From Pontederia crassipes (taxonomy: Eukaryota; Streptophyta; Magnoliopsida; Commelinales; Pontederiaceae), in the NCBI GenBank assembly GCA_030549335.1, contig CM060188.1, positions 248,001-312,000 of the forward strand: 64,000 nucleotides of DNA, written 5' to 3'. The notes under the pieces were generated by a model. It had not been told where the DNA came from, searched no databases, and saw only the letters and a list, made by a program, of their open reading frames with translations. Of this stretch, positions 11,208 to 24,304 are shown piece by piece. The position numbers were made by a program, and so were the translations under genes. Each line of letters begins with the position of its first letter. Within the stretch, counting starts at the first letter, position 1.

Positions 11208-12618
11208 TGATACAAAGATATGGTGATATTGTGACACATACGCGACTTTGGTTGTGATAAATAGTTGATTAGATTAAAATCAGTAATTAGATGCTATGTC
11301 ATCAACTATAAAGATACTCATACATGAAACTAATGAGCGTCTACGTACTACTGATATAATATAAATATCTTGCGATTAAACAGGTCATACATAAAAAAAT
11401 ATGATGAAATAGATATTACTTTATGTAAATCAACTTGAAATATATTTAAATATAAATTTGAGTAATGTTGTTATCATGTTAGTTCAAACATTGATTGCGG
11501 TCTTTTAGAATGGAAAAAGAATCATATATCAAAGGTTATCATTAAACTCCATTACATCAAAATTTTGAAAGAAGTAATTAGATAAATAGCAAATTAACAT
11601 AAGTAGTAAAAGCTATATAAATGCATGGCATGGTAAAATTAAGAATATTAGAATTAGGAACTTTGGTGCTAATGAGTTTATTAAGACGCCATTATTATAT
11701 TTAAACATGTGATCATACAAAAGAAAATGAAATGATACTGTACGGTATTCCTATAAAATTTAAATACTAAAATTAGAGATTGTTTACAATACTCGAATAA
11801 AAAAATATGATACTCAAAATCTATGGTAGCAAGAAAGATAAATTAGATTTATATTAAAGATAATAAATAAAAGCAATTAATATTAAGGAATATTGCATTT
11901 CCATGGATCACGTGCATAATTATCTAAGAGCCTATAGTTTAAATTTGAGAATAGACAGATAGATGCTGTCGTTAAATATGCAATTTACTTTGAGTAGAAG
12001 CATAATAGTTTCACGTAACACCACAACTAGCTAGATCTATATAAAAAAAATATTCTAGAACTTAAGACATATGTAAACCATTGACACAATAGGGGATAAG
12101 GATGGTGTGGAGAGATATTTGACCCATATGATCTATGGGCTCGTCAGATCCTGATTTGGCAGTCAGGAAAGAGGACGTACGTGATTGAACCATATTTTTA
12201 GGTTATCTTGAACCGGTTTGTAATTGCAGTTCTTGTAGTAGTTTTTCCCTCTTTCGATCAAAACTGCTCATGGGCACCATGCCCAAAATCAGCGAGATTG
12301 TAGCGATGGTCAGTGCATTCCTGTCTTTTAATTTCTCTGCCACATATAATTCGCTGCCCGCGTAAGAGAATTTGGATGATATATATGGTGCTTTTTTCCT
12401 GCCTTTGAAGACTTAACCTCACAAAATGATATGAGATCGATCATTTCTTTCGACATTCATATCAGGACACTGACATCAGAAATTAAGAGACAAGAAGACA
12501 TTACGAACAAAATGGAGTTTGCACAAGTTAGCCTTCTCATGAACTACAACATATAGATATAAATAAATGTAACATGAAAAAAGAAGGAAAAGTAATATCA
12601 ATTTTATTTATTAATATA
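11208..12618. other. AT-rich spacer between the copia and element B
   Basis: No open frame of note, no RNA gene and no recognisable transposon end was seen. A moderately GC-rich patch near 12120-12400 has no identifiable coding content. Confidence 0.6.
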
Positions 12619-12623
12619 TAGAT
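12619..12623. repeat. left target-site duplication of element B (TAGAT)
   Basis: TAGAT precedes the LTR start and is repeated exactly at 21806-21810. Confidence 0.9.
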
Positions 12624-14544
12624 TGTAACGCCCCCAAAATTGCACCTCCTGCCACGTAGGCGGTCGGCTTGACTCCAGGGGCGCTACACTATCTACTGCT
12701 CTACTGATCTTGACCATTCAACAAAACGGCTTACGTGGCACTAATAAAATAATAATAAACCTAATAGAAAATATTAAATGCGGAAGAAGGATCAAAATGC
12801 CATGAAGAACCTTAATGCGAAAATTCATAGTGTCTCATATTATATAAAAACATGCGGAAGTTCATGATGTCTTGTAATATAGAAAATGTGCGAAAGAAAA
12901 ACTCTCTGAACGATAAAGATAAGTAAATAGATATGAAATAAAGAAGCTCGGAGCGGAATATTAGTCATGTGCAGCATTCTCCAAGCTCTACGTCCTCCAT
13001 CACCCCATCAGTTGACATTCTCACCTGCAAAATTCCAATGCAGGGAATAGAATACCCATGAGCGAGATCGTCCAGTACCATAGCAATAGACGTGAAATAA
13101 GGATTAGTGATGATAAGAAAAATCAATGTATGAATCTTTAATCATATCAATACTCTGTTCTTTGCTTTACATTACTCTACTTTACTTTACAGTACTTTGC
13201 TTTACATCACTCTGATGTACTATACAGTACTTTGCTTTACATTACTCTGTTGTACATTGCTTTACTTTACATTGTCTTGCTTTTCAATACTCTGTTTTGC
13301 TTTACTTTACATTACTCTGTTGTGAGTTGTACTATGTCTTTTACATTACTAAATTATCCTTAGAGTTGGTTGTCCTATGCGAGCTCGACTTTATTAGGTT
13401 GGGATGCCAGAAGTACCTCTCTAATTCACTGATGTTAGTAAGCCTGTAAACGAGAAAGAGGGTGAGTGTTACAGCCTCACCCCAGTTCGAAAGGTAGGAG
13501 AAAGAATTCCTACAATCCAGGAACAGTGGTCAGTTACAAGACCTTGTAGGTTCGCTGTCTCCTCAGCTAGCTACATGTCCCTCTGGCATAATACTTTAAT
13601 CTTTAAAGGAAGAGGTGTGACCATAGCATCACCCTTCAATTCGAGATATCGGTGGGAGAACACCTGAAATCTCAGGAATAGTGGGCATCTAAGCCAGTAG
13701 CTTCAATGTCCCCTCAGCTAACTACCTATCACCCCATTGCTTTAACTCTGAACTTTGCTTTAACTTTAGGGGCGGCACATAGCACTCTCGCTTCTTTATC
13801 TTTACTTTAATCATCTTTAGTTACTATGAAATCTATGGTTTGGGGTCCACTGGAAATCTATGTTTGTACAATAAGACTCAGCCAGTGTAGGTGAACTGGT
13901 CAGAGTCATAATTAAGATTAGGAGTGGATCGATCCGATTAAGTTTTGATTATTGGGTCTCTGTCGGACCGGTCGATAGATAAGGAAGAATCCGCATGTAT
14001 AATTACATAGACTGGTCGACCGTTTAATTAAATCGGTTGATCAGTCTTTGCGGTAAAATAGAGCCCCCGGATTTCTCCATGAATTTCGGCAGCCGTCCGG
14101 CCGTCGATTGACGCCGACATCAAAAAAATAGGAAATAACTTCAGGATTATAATGAATTAACTATACGCATCAACAGATCCTTAATTCTTCGTCTATGGAA
14201 TTAAAACGCTAAGGGTACCTTTTTCGTCGGAAATCGGATTCGTCGGATCACCGCTCGTCGTCCATCGATCACCGGACGTTCGTCGTCGCCTGAAAAGATT
14301 TGCCTTTGTCCTGCCGCTCGCGTACATCGATCGCCAAACGAGAGGGAGAAGGAGAAGAAAGAGAGAGAGAGAGAGAGAGAACGAGAGAGTGAGAGAGAGA
14401 ACGAGAGAGTGGAGGAGAGGGTGGCCCCCTCCCCCCACTTTTATACTCCCCCGGCCGACCTTTGGTCGGCTGGGGGAGATGAAACGAATGGTCATTTGAT
14501 CGTTCGTTTCATCTTCTTTTTTTTCATGTATACGAGGCGTCACA
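12624..14544 (-). repeat. 3' LTR of element B
   Basis: 1,921 bp. It contains a low-complexity block (about 13140-13340) of repeated TTTGCTTTACATTACTCTG-like units and a GA-rich tract near 14360-14410. On the minus strand a TATAAAAG box lies at 14439-14446. Short open frames here are not genes. Confidence 0.93.
14439..14446 (-). promoter_or_regulatory. TATA box in the 3' LTR of element B
   Basis: GTATAAAAG on the minus strand, in a GC-rich setting typical of an LTR promoter. The matching stretch is deleted in the 5' LTR at 21738-21745. Confidence 0.5.
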
Positions 14545-14562
14545 TTATTACCCTTTAAAAAG
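14545..14562 (-). other. polypurine tract of element B
   Basis: On the minus strand CTTTTTAAAGGGTAATAA directly precedes the LTR start TGTGACGCC. The composition is only partly purine, but the position is right. Confidence 0.55.
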
Positions 14563-14590
14563 AAAATTTGTCCTTGAATTTGGCTCAGAG

Positions 14591-17500
14591 TTAAGGCTTA
14601 CCGAAAAGTTCAGGTAACTTCTCTCGCATTTCGGACTCTACTTCCCACGTTGCTTCTTTTCCTTGGTGATGCTTCCATGCTACCCTGACCAATGCTATTC
14701 TCTTCTTCCCTTGTTGATGTTCTTGGTATTTCAGTATCTTCGTGGGTCATTCCTCATACGTCAGATCCTCTTTGAGGTTTGGTTCCTCGATTTGGATCAC
14801 GTTGGCGTAGTCGTGCTTGTACATTCGAAGCAGGGAGATATGAAAGACGTTGTGTACTCTTGAGTAGACTAGAGGCAGGGCCAACCTGCATGTTGAATCT
14901 CCAACCATGTCTAATATTTCAAACGGGCTCACATATCTTGGGCTCAATTTTCCCCGTTTGCTGAAACGCATCACTCCTTTGGTGGGGGAGACTTTGAGCA
15001 GAACTTGGTCACCTGCCTTGAACTTATGTTCTCGGCACTTCTTGTCTACGTAGGCCTTCTGACAATTTTGAGCAGACTTCATTCTTTTCTTTATCAATTC
15101 TACTTTGTTCGTGTACTCCTGTGTCTGCTTCTGTAGTTTTGCACTCAAGATCTTCCTTTCACCAACTTCGCCCCAACATGCCGGAGAGCGACACGGGCGA
15201 CCATACAATGCTTCAAAGGGAGACATCTCTATGCTAGTATGGAAACTATTGTTGTAGAAAAACTCTATGAGAGGAAGGTGCTTGTCCCAACTACCGTGCC
15301 AATCCAGAGCGCATGCTCTCAGCATATCCTCCAATGTCTGGATTGTTCTCTCTGATTGGCCGTCTGTCTGAGGATGAAAGGCGGTGCTGTACCGAAGCCT
15401 TGTTCCAAAGGCATTTTGAAGACTCTTCCAGAACCTCGATGTGAACCTGGGATCTCTATCAGACACAATGGCTGATGGAATCCCGTGAAGCCTGACAATC
15501 TCTTGCACCTATAAATTCATGAGGCTCTCAAGAGATTGTTTCACCTTAATGGGCAGGAAGTGAGCCGATTTAGTAAGTCAATCCACTATAACCCAAATGA
15601 CATCATGTCCTTTCAGGGTCCGAGGTAAGCCCGTGATAAAATCCATTGATATCTCTTCCCACTTCCACTGTGGGATCCCCAGACTCTTCAAGGTTCCTTG
15701 TGGTTTTTGGTGTTCCACCTTGACTTGTTGGCACACTATGCATTTGGAGACATACTCGGCTATCTCCTTTTTCATGTCTGGCCACCAGAAACTTCTCTGA
15801 ACATTCTTGTACATCTTTGTACTCCCCGGGTGGATGGCAAACTCGGACTTATGACATTCGTCTAGTACTTCTCTTCGGAGTTCAGGGTTGTTAGGTACCT
15901 ACAAACAATCATGGTACCTTATGCCACCATCCGAAGAGACTTTGAAATTTGTTGTTTCCATACTTATTTTTATCATCATACTTTGATACTCTGCGTCTTC
16001 TACTTGAGCTTCTATGATCCTTCCTATCATATCCGGCACTATTCTCTGCATCATCATTAGTGATCCATCATGCTTCACTCTCGGCGTCCATTTGAACAGT
16101 TCTTCCATAAGCTCGAACCGTCGTAGACGCATATAAGCCAAGGATCCTTCTCATTTTCTGCTGAGTGCGTCAGCCACTGAGTTTGCCTTACCAGGTTGAT
16201 AATTGATGGCAAACTCGTAATCCTTTAGAAACTCCATCCAACGCCTTTGACGCATATTCAGCTCCTTTTGTGTAAAAACGTATTTCAAGCTTTTATGATC
16301 TGTATAGACCACAAATTCTTCTCCATATAAGTAGTGGCGCCAGAGTTTGAGGGTGAACACTACTGCTGCCAACTCGAGGTCATGCGTTGGATAATTGACC
16401 TCGTGCTTCTTCAGCTGCCTAGATACGTATGACACTACTTTTTCATGTTGCATCAATACGCATCACAATCCCATACCACTAGCATCACTGTACACCACGT
16501 AACCACCGTTTCCTAATGATAATGTTAGGATCGGCGCTGAAGTTAGTCGTTCCTTTAACTCTTGGAAGCTTGCCTCGCACTTAGGTGATCAGATGAATTT
16601 TTCACCTTTCCTTGTAAGCTTAGTCAGCGGCAGTGCTATTCTGGAGAAGTCCTTGATAAAACATCTGTAGTATCCGGCTAAATCGAGAAAACTCCTAATC
16701 TCGAAGATATTCTTCGGTTGGATCCAGTTGAACACTACCTCTACTTTTACCGGATCCATTGCAACTCCATCTTTAGAGATGATGTGTCCGAGGAACATTA
16801 TTTGTTCCAACCAAAATTCATATTTAGAGAATTTAGCGTACAGCTGCTTCGCTCGCAAGATTTCCAACACTGTCCTCAGATGCTCTCTATGTTGTTCTAT
16901 GCTCGACGAATAGATGAGGATATCGTCAACGAAGACAATTACGAACTTATCCAGGTGTTCGTGGAAAATTTGATTCATGAGGTCCATGAATGCTGTCGGG
17001 GCATTCGTCAACCCAAACGGCATCACCATGAACTCATAATGTCTGTATCTTGATCGGAAAGCCGTCTTTGAGATGTCTTCTTCTGCCACCCTTAACTGAT
17101 GGTATCCACTCCTCAGATCGATCTTTGAGAACACCCTTGCCTTGGACAGCTGATCAAATAGGTCGTCGATGCAAGGTAGTGGGTACTTGTTCTTTATTGT
17201 GACTTTGTTCAACATTTTGTAATCGATACAAAGTCTCAATGATCCGTCCTTCTTCTTGACAAAAGGGACGGGTGCACCCCACGGTGAGACACTAGGCCTG
17301 ATGAAACCTTTGTCCAATAGCTCTTGAATTTGATCCTTCGGTTCTTCGTCTCTGTTGGAGCCATGCGGTATGGGGCTTTAGAGATTGGTGCAATTCCGGG
17401 TGTCACCTCGATACGAAAGTCTATCTTCCTTCTGGGCGGTAGACCGCTAACATCCTCAGGGAAAACATCAAAAAATTCCCTCACAACTTCTATGTTCTGA

Positions 17501-18039
17501 GGAGTCTTCCTTGGTTCCTCTGTCTTAGTTATAGTAGCCAGGTAACCTCTACATCCTTTTTGTAATAGTTTTTGTGTCTTCATAGCAGATACTATGATTT
17601 TTGGTTCTTTTTGTGCAATTCCCCTGACTATAACTTTATTTTTACTCTGTGTGCCTATGATTATTTTCTTTTGTTTGCACAGAATGGAAGCATCATGTGA
17701 GGTTAACCAATCCATGCCCAAGATTATATCATAATCTCTCATGGAAATAATGATGAGATTGGCAGGATGATTCCTTTTCTCTATCTCTATAGGTACATTA
17801 GGGAGATGCTTTGTGGTGACGATGGTGCCTTGTAGGGTCAATATATTCATCTTCTGCTCTAAGTTTACTGCTCTTAACCCTAATATTTTGGCACACTCTT
17901 CTGATATAAAGGAATGTGAGGCACCGGAATCGAATAACACTTTGGTAGGTAAATCAGTTATGAATAGCGTACCTCGAATGACATCAGCGTCATTCTGGGG
18001 AGCGTCCTCTTCTAGATTAAAGAGTCTTTCCTGTACCAA
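14591..18039 (-). pseudogene. element B pol: protease, RT, RNase H, integrase, chromodomain-like end
   Basis: The retropepsin is clear (LFDSGASHSFIS near the start, DIILGMDWLTSHD). A frameshift near 17350 follows. The RT block reads [39 protein letters not shown] and FVDDILIY, and ends in a TGA where a Trp is expected (16589). RNase H follows ([23 protein letters not shown], stop at 16151). The integrase has [12 protein letters not shown] and CIVCQQVK in the zinc-binding region and [11 protein letters not shown] and [14 protein letters not shown] in the core, with further stops near 15578 and 15509. The C-terminus has a stop near 14747, then VRVAWKHHQGKEATWEVE, a chromodomain-like end. The copy cannot make a polyprotein. 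Confidence 0.9.
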
Positions 18040-18042
18040 TTT

Positions 18043-19147
18043 TTATTGTTCACGCCTCGGACAACTTGCTGCCATATGACCCATTTCACCGCAGTAGTAA
18101 CAGGCTCCAGACTTCATTCGGCATTTCCCAGCATGGGTCCTGCCACACGTGTTGCATAAAACTCGCTCTCCTTGTGCGGGTGGTGCCTGAGGGGCTCTTT
18201 GAGGCTGTTGTCGCTGCTGTTGTGCTGGGCGTCTTTGCCCCTGCTGAGGGGGTCGCTGCTGCTATTGTTGTGGCTGCTATTGCGCTGGGGGAGGAGCTTG
18301 TTGTGGAGGACGGTAAAGTTGTTGTTGTCGTTGTGGAGGATGGTAGTTTTGTTGAGGGGCAGAATACGGGTGGTACCGGTTATTCCATCGTTGATGTTGC
18401 CGATTGTTCCCTCGGAACTGCTATTGATGCTGGGAGTTCTGCCCTATATTCTGCTGGCCTCTTCCTCATGAGGTCTTGATGGTCTCTTTCGGACAGAGTT
18501 GCCAGGCTGATTGCTTCGTCCAGGGTTTTACAATTTCCTGGCCTGGCCTGGGATCTCAGTGAGGGTCTTAGTCCGTCCACAAAACGTTTCACCAGTTCCT
18601 CATCATCCAAAGCCGATTTGGAGTATTTCTTCAACCGGATGAACTTGGTTACATATTAGTCTACGATCATAGCCCCTTGCTCTAAGTGCAGAAACTCTTT
18701 CTGTTTCAAATTTCTCTGGTGGGACGGAAGATAACGCGTCTCAAATGCTTTGCGGAAGTCTCCCCATTCTACGGTTCTAACTCCCGAAAAATTGGTGGCT
18801 TTCTTTGCTTTCCACCATTCCTTGGCGTCCCTCTGGAGAGTATCACCGGCGAATAGAACTTTCTTGTGTTCAGGGACGTCGAGGATGTCAAACTTCTCCT
18901 CTAAAGTCTCGATCCACTGCTCAGCAATGTCGATTCCTCCCTCCCCATTAAACGTCGGAGGCTTCGACCTCCAAAACTCTTGTAGAGTACAAGGGATGGG
19001 GGCTCGGCGTCCCTGCTGCTGTGGCGAATTGGGCCTAGGTGGGGTAGGCGGAGGAGGATTCGATGGAGGTGGAGGAATAAAATGGTCCTCCTCCTCGTTA
19101 TACACTTCGTACTCGCTGGACGCTGATCCTCTTCTCTGATCGGCCAT
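18043..19147 (-). pseudogene. element B gag
   Basis: The N-terminal 163 codons (19147-18656) have an acidic, proline-rich start and the retrotransposon Gag signature PPTFNGEGGIDIAEQWIE and AKEWWKAKK, ending in TAA at 18656-18658. The same frame continues (VKRFVDGLRPSLRSQ) to 18380. A frameshift then leads to a long Gln/Pro-rich stretch with further stops. It ends in two zinc-knuckle-type motifs, CNTCGRTHAGKC and CYYCGEMGHMAASC (about 18055-18160), and then TAA at 18043-18045, just before the protease in the same frame. Confidence 0.85.
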
Positions 19148-19329
19148 CTATAATAAGATCATGACAATGTTTGAGAAGGGTGTATAACCAAGGATCTTTA
19201 ATAGAAATTTTAGATATAAATTGGAGACCATGTTTTACAAAAACCAAGTATTCATTTTTCATTAAACTTTTAAAAGGTAAACATATGTCTGAGGCTCACT
19301 AAGGCCTTCACATCGTGATACATCCAACA

Positions 19330-19734
19330 CTAGTCACTACGTCTAGAACGATAGGGGCACTCATCATCAGTGTGTCCCATGTAGCATAGATCACAGCACT
19401 CCTCTAGATCGGTCTGACTGATAGGGCTCGCGTCTCTGAACTGTAGCTCCCGTGGTGGTGTAGGGGCTTCTTCTTCGTCATCGGAGGATATATAAATCGA
19501 ATTGTCTATATGTCTTCCCTCCATCTTCCAGTTTCCCTCTGGGATTACTTCTTCCCATGTCCTAATGGGTGGGGAGGATAAATCAGGATCATTACTCCCA
19601 ACGCTCTCCAAATTCGAATCTGAATGCTCTGGTCTTTCTGGAGCAGGATGTGGAGGAGTTGGGGAATCTAGTGGGCATCTATAAATCCCAATTATATGAC
19701 CTCCCCTACGTAAAATCACGCGACGTGGAGGCAT
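19330..19734 (-). CDS. small extra ORF between PBS and gag of element B, zinc-knuckle-like
   Basis: 134 codons, starting MPPRRVILRRGG and intact. The middle is Pro- and acid-rich (SSDDEEE). The C-terminal region contains CDLCYMGHTDDEC, which spaces Cys and His as CX2CX3HX4C, one residue shorter than a retroviral zinc knuckle. It lies in the leader between the 5' LTR/PBS and gag and is separated from gag by 182 bases. It is the only uninterrupted frame of the element besides the fragments of gag and pol. I do not recognise a named family. It may be a leader ORF of this lineage or a degenerate captured fragment. Confidence 0.5.
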   Translation of the reverse strand: MPPRRVILRRGGHIIGIYRCPLDSPTPPHPAPERPEHSDSNLESVGSNDPDLSSPPIRTWEEVIPEGNWKMEGRHIDNSIYISSDDEEEAPTPPRELQFRDASPISQTDLEECCDLCYMGHTDDECPYRSRRSD

Positions 19735-19922
19735 CTATAACACACAATAGTATAAGTATGATTCTCATAGGAAATACACTTATTACTTACTTGAGGAGTG
19801 GAGCCGCAGATGCTTGAGAAGCTTGCACATGACTTTACTTTGAGCTATGTAATGATAAGAACGATGAATGCTATGCATGAACCTATACTCTACTATGGTC
19901 AATGAGGGAGCCAAGAACTTAG

Positions 19923-19934
19923 ACTCTGATACCA
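19923..19934 (-). other. primer-binding site of element B (initiator tRNA-Met type)
   Basis: On the minus strand, three bases after the LTR end, TGGTATCAGAGT matches TGGTATCAGAGC at 11 of 12 positions. Confidence 0.8.
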
Positions 19935-19937
19935 AAC

Positions 19938-21805
19938 TGTAACGCCCCCAAAATCGCACCTCCTGCCACGTAGGCGGTCGGCTTGACTTCAGGGGCGCTA
20001 CACTATCTACTGTTCTACTGACCTTGACCATTCAACAAAACGGCTTACGTGGCACTAATAAAATAATAATAAACCTAATAGAAAACCTTAAATGCGGAAG
20101 AAGGATCAAAATGCCATGAAGAACCTTAATGCGAAAATCCATAGTGTCTCATATTATATAAAAACATGCGGAAGTTCATGATGCCTTGTAATATAGAAAA
20201 TGTGCGAAAGAAAAACGTGATGTCTCTGAACGATAAAGATAAGTAAACAGATATGAAAAAAAAACTCGGAGCGAAATATTAGTCATGTGCAGCATTCTCC
20301 AAGCTCTACGTCCTCCATCACCCCATCAGTTGACATTCTCACCTGCAAAATCCCAATGCAGGGGAATAAAATACCCATGAGCGAGATCGTCCAGTACCAT
20401 AGCAATAGACGTGAAATAAGGATTAGTGATGATAAGGAAAATTAATGTATGAATCTTTAATCATATCAATACTCTGTTCTTTGCTTTACATTACTCTACT
20501 TTATTTTACAGTACTTTGCTTTACATTACTCTGATGTACTATATAGTACTTTGCTTTACATTACTCTACTGTACATTGCTTTTCTTTACATTGCCTTGAT
20601 TTTCAATACTCTGCTTTGCTTTACTTTACATTACTCTGTTGTGAGTTGTACTATATCTTTTACATTACTAAATTATCCTTAGAGTTGGTTGTCCTATGCG
20701 AGCTCGACTTTATTAGGTTGGGATGCCAGAGGTACATCTCTAATTCACTGATGTCAGTAAGCCCGTAAACGGAAAAGAGGGTGGGTGTTACAGCCTCACC
20801 CCAGTTCGGAAGGTAGGGGGAAGAATTCCTACAATCCAGGAACAGTGGTCGGTTACAAGACCTTGTAGGTTCGCTGTCTCCTCAACTAGCTACATGTCCC
20901 TCTGGCATAATACTTTAATCTTTAAAGGAAGAGGTGTGACCATAGCATCACCCTTCAATTCGAAATATCGGTGGGAAAACACCTGAAATCTCAGGAATAG
21001 TGGGCATCTAAGCCAGTAGCTTCGTTGTCCCCTCAGCTAACTACCTATCCCCACATTGCTTTAACTCTGAACTTTGCTTTAACTTTAAGGGCGGCACATA
21101 GCAATTCCGCTTCTTTGTCTTTACTTTAATCATCTTTAGTTACTATGAAATCTATGATTTGGGGTCCACTGGAAATCTATGTTTGTACAATAAGACTCAA
21201 TCAGTGTAGGTGAACTGGTCAGAGTCATAATTAAGATTAGGAGTGGATCGGTTCGATTAAGTTTTGATTATTGGGTCTCTGTCGGACCGGTCGATGGATA
21301 AGGAAGAATCCGCATGTATAATTACATAGACCGGACGACCGTTTAATTAAATCGGTTGATCGGTCTTTGCGGTAAAACAGAGCTCCCGGATTTCTCCATG
21401 AATTCCGGCAGTCGTCCGGCCGTCGATTGACGCCGACATCAAAAAAATAGGAAATAACTTCAGGATTATAATGAATTAACTATACGCATCAACAGATCCT
21501 TAATTCTTCGTCTATGGGATTAAAATGCTAAGGGTACATTTTTCGTCGAAAATTGGGTTCATTGGATCACCGCTCGTCGTCCGTCGATCGCCGGACGTTC
21601 GCCGTCGCCTGAAAGGATTTGCCTCTGTCCTGCCGCTCGCGTACGTCGGTCGCCGAATGAGAGGGAGAAGGAGAAGAAAGAAAAAGAGAGAGAACGAGAG
21701 AGTGAGAGAGAGAACGAGAGAGTGGGGGAGAGGGTGGCCGGGGAAATGAAACGAATGGTCATTTGACCGTTCGTTTCATTTTTTTCATGTATACGAGGCG
21801 TCACA
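19938..21805 (-). repeat. 5' LTR of element B
   Basis: 1,868 bp, a direct copy of the left LTR. Near 21738-21745 about 46 bases present in the other LTR (between GAGAGGGTGGCC and GAAACGAATGG) are replaced by 8 bases. This removes the TATA box and an adjacent small hairpin. It is the promoter-bearing LTR of a minus-strand element. Confidence 0.93.
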
Positions 21806-21810
21806 TAGAT
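21806..21810. repeat. right target-site duplication of element B (TAGAT)
   Basis: Exact partner of 12619-12623. Confidence 0.9.
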
Positions 21811-24278
21811 CGATTGATGCCAACTTGAAAATGAACACCACACAATAATATATAGAATTCAACGCATATTTTTCGGTCTTTGTCGACGTGTTTTGTTTTA
21901 TAACTTCTCTCGGAAATAATAATTTTTAATCAAGTATTTTTAAGTGTTTTTTTTAGTTCTAAAAGTGACACTCGGTTCTCATCGTAATATTTTCCAGCAT
22001 TGAGAGCCACATGTCATGACTTTGAAATTATATTAATTAATTAATTGATTTTTTTTATTTTTTGCATCATGTAGCAGCCTGTGGTCGCAAATCGCAATGC
22101 CCACGTGTTTAGATGAGAGATGCAACCATCCTTAAAATATATACACCTGCTAGGCTGCTCGCCGCTAAAATGATTACGAACGTATAATGACATTGATACA
22201 TAAATAAGTAGCACGCACATATTTTTATATAATATATGGCCTCTTTAGTCTCTATTCAAACATTATTTTTCTGTCCTAATTGATTGAGAAGTTGACTAAG
22301 TTCATATAGAAGAGAGTATGAGAGACCAAAAAATAAAAAAGTTCAATATCGAAATCCACTTCCAACTAGTCTGAAGTCGTCGCCCCCTGATGAGCTCCAA
22401 AGTGGCGTTGACAATGTTGGCTGGCTACACACTTGGTTTACTAGTTATTATTATAATTAATAAAAATAGAGGTTACAACCGGCAAAAAAATAATAAGGCA
22501 GTCAACAACAAAAAAATATATATATACTGGAGTTTTTGTCTTATCATTTTAAAAAGGGTGACGATCTGGGTTACTTTTATAATTTTATTGGCCTTAATTT
22601 TATGGTTATAAAGCTGTGCGTAATATAATTTCTTTTGTTGTAGTTGTTAAAGCAGGCCAGGAATAGCTAGGAAGGAATGGTCCAAATCAATACCAGGGGC
22701 ATGTGTATGTTCCAACTATGATCAACCCAAATTATAAGAGCCCATCACAAGTATGATCTTCATTCTTCCTCATCTTTCTCTTTTACTTTTTTTTAATTAC
22801 ATATATATCCTGGTTTATTATATTAATCTATACCATTAATGTATTGTGTGTCTAATCATGACCCAACTTAAAAGTTTATCATTCCACCATGGCATCTCTC
22901 TTACTACCAATGTTTTTAAAACTATGATCATTCAATTGAATTTGATCATTTTTTTAGTAAAATAATATATGACAAATTAAAGTATAAAATGTAAAATATC
23001 CGTGAAATAAAAGTATACTACTCATCATTGTAAATTAAGAAAATATTAATAAATTCTTTTTCCCATTTCTAAAATATATATTATTTATAATTAGTTAATT
23101 TTACATTTTCTTATTTAAAAATTCAATAACAACTCCCTTTTTAAAAATTTTTGTTACTATTACCTTCCCGTTATACTATTTTTAAATTCAATTTTTCTTT
23201 AAATATTATGTGTTTCCTTGTATAAATTCATCATATAAAATATACTATATTATTATGTTTCTATTTTTCATATTTTAAATATGTATTATTTATAATAATT
23301 TGAATTTTAATATATGTTCATGTTTCTTTTATTTAAAATTATCTTTATTACTATTTTTCAATTTTTTTCAAATTCAAATTTACTTTCCTTTTTACTTATA
23401 TCCATACATTCTATAAATCTAATCACTTATTTTAATCTTCTTTCCTTTTTTCCACCTTCCCTTTATTATATGCATTCCTTAATTTCTTCTTTCTATCTAT
23501 TCACCTTTTTTATTGTTTTTAGAAAGGATCGATTGAATCGATTTTTGGTTCAACTCGAGTTTGATTAGGCAATCCAATTTTTTTTGCCAAAAGGAAATTT
23601 ACTTTCAAATGGCAAAGGAGTCCATTCATGGTTGAACCGATCGATGCAACTTTTTACTAAAAGAGGTTTTACTTTGAAACCGGTCAAGACCAATGGTCCA
23701 TTCATGATTCAACCAATCAGATCCACCAATTCGACATGGTTTTAAAAGCACTTTTATTAGTGAAAAAATATCACAAACATAAAAATAATAATACACAAAA
23801 TTTAATAATAATTTTGAATAATAGGAACATATTTAGATCATAAGATGATTATTAATAATTAAATAGACATGTTTGAAGTACAACCGCTCCCAAGAAAATC
23901 ATAGGCAAATGATAGGCCATATGTTATGTTTATATATATTTTATTTGTGTTATTAATTCACAACTCATTATTGATTTAGTATCTACTATATACTATTTTT
24001 ATAATTTTAATATTTTATTATATTATGGAACTCCTATTTGATGTATTTAAAGTTTGATGTTAAGTTTTGTACTTTATATGATATTAAACTTATATTATAT
24101 TGTGTTATCTCATATAAGTATTGTCACACTAAATCTTGAAAATTTTTTATAGATCACTATTCTGTTTTTTTTTATTTAGAATGGTTTTTGAATTTTAGAA
24201 AATTGAGTCATTGACCCAAAAAATCAAGTTGAAATGACTTGATTGGAATCACATTCAGTTTTAGTATATATACGAGGA
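21811..24278. other. AT-rich spacer
   Basis: Very AT-rich DNA with only short chance open frames (for example 22390-22611 and 23314-23568, low-complexity and hydrophobic). I see no conserved motif, RNA gene or transposon terminus. Confidence 0.55.
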
Positions 24279-24304
24279 ATATTAGTGTGAGACCACACTA
24301 ATTG
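24279..24304 (+). repeat. left 26-bp terminal inverted repeat
   Basis: Partner at 28728-28753, 25 of 26 positions. The core is itself partly palindromic (ATTAGTGTG ... CACACTAAT). Confidence 0.65.

Larger units (their letters stand above)
12624..21805 (-). mobile_element. Ty3/gypsy chromovirus-like retrotransposon (element B), structurally complete but inactive
   Basis: The 9.18-kb element has LTRs at 12624-14544 and 19938-21805, both beginning TGTAACGCCCCC and ending GAGGCGTCACA, and perfect TAGAT duplications on both sides. On the minus strand the order is 5' LTR, PBS, a small extra ORF, gag, protease, RT, RNase H, integrase, chromodomain-like end, polypurine tract, 3' LTR. Gag-pol contains many stops and frameshifts. 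In the first 160 or so bases of the two LTRs I count about six differences, similar to element A, so both insertions are of broadly comparable age. Confidence 0.95.

Noticed and set aside
18066..18479. Long plus-strand hydrophobic frame rich in Val, Ala and Leu
   Set aside because: It is the antisense of the Gln/Pro-rich segment of element B gag.
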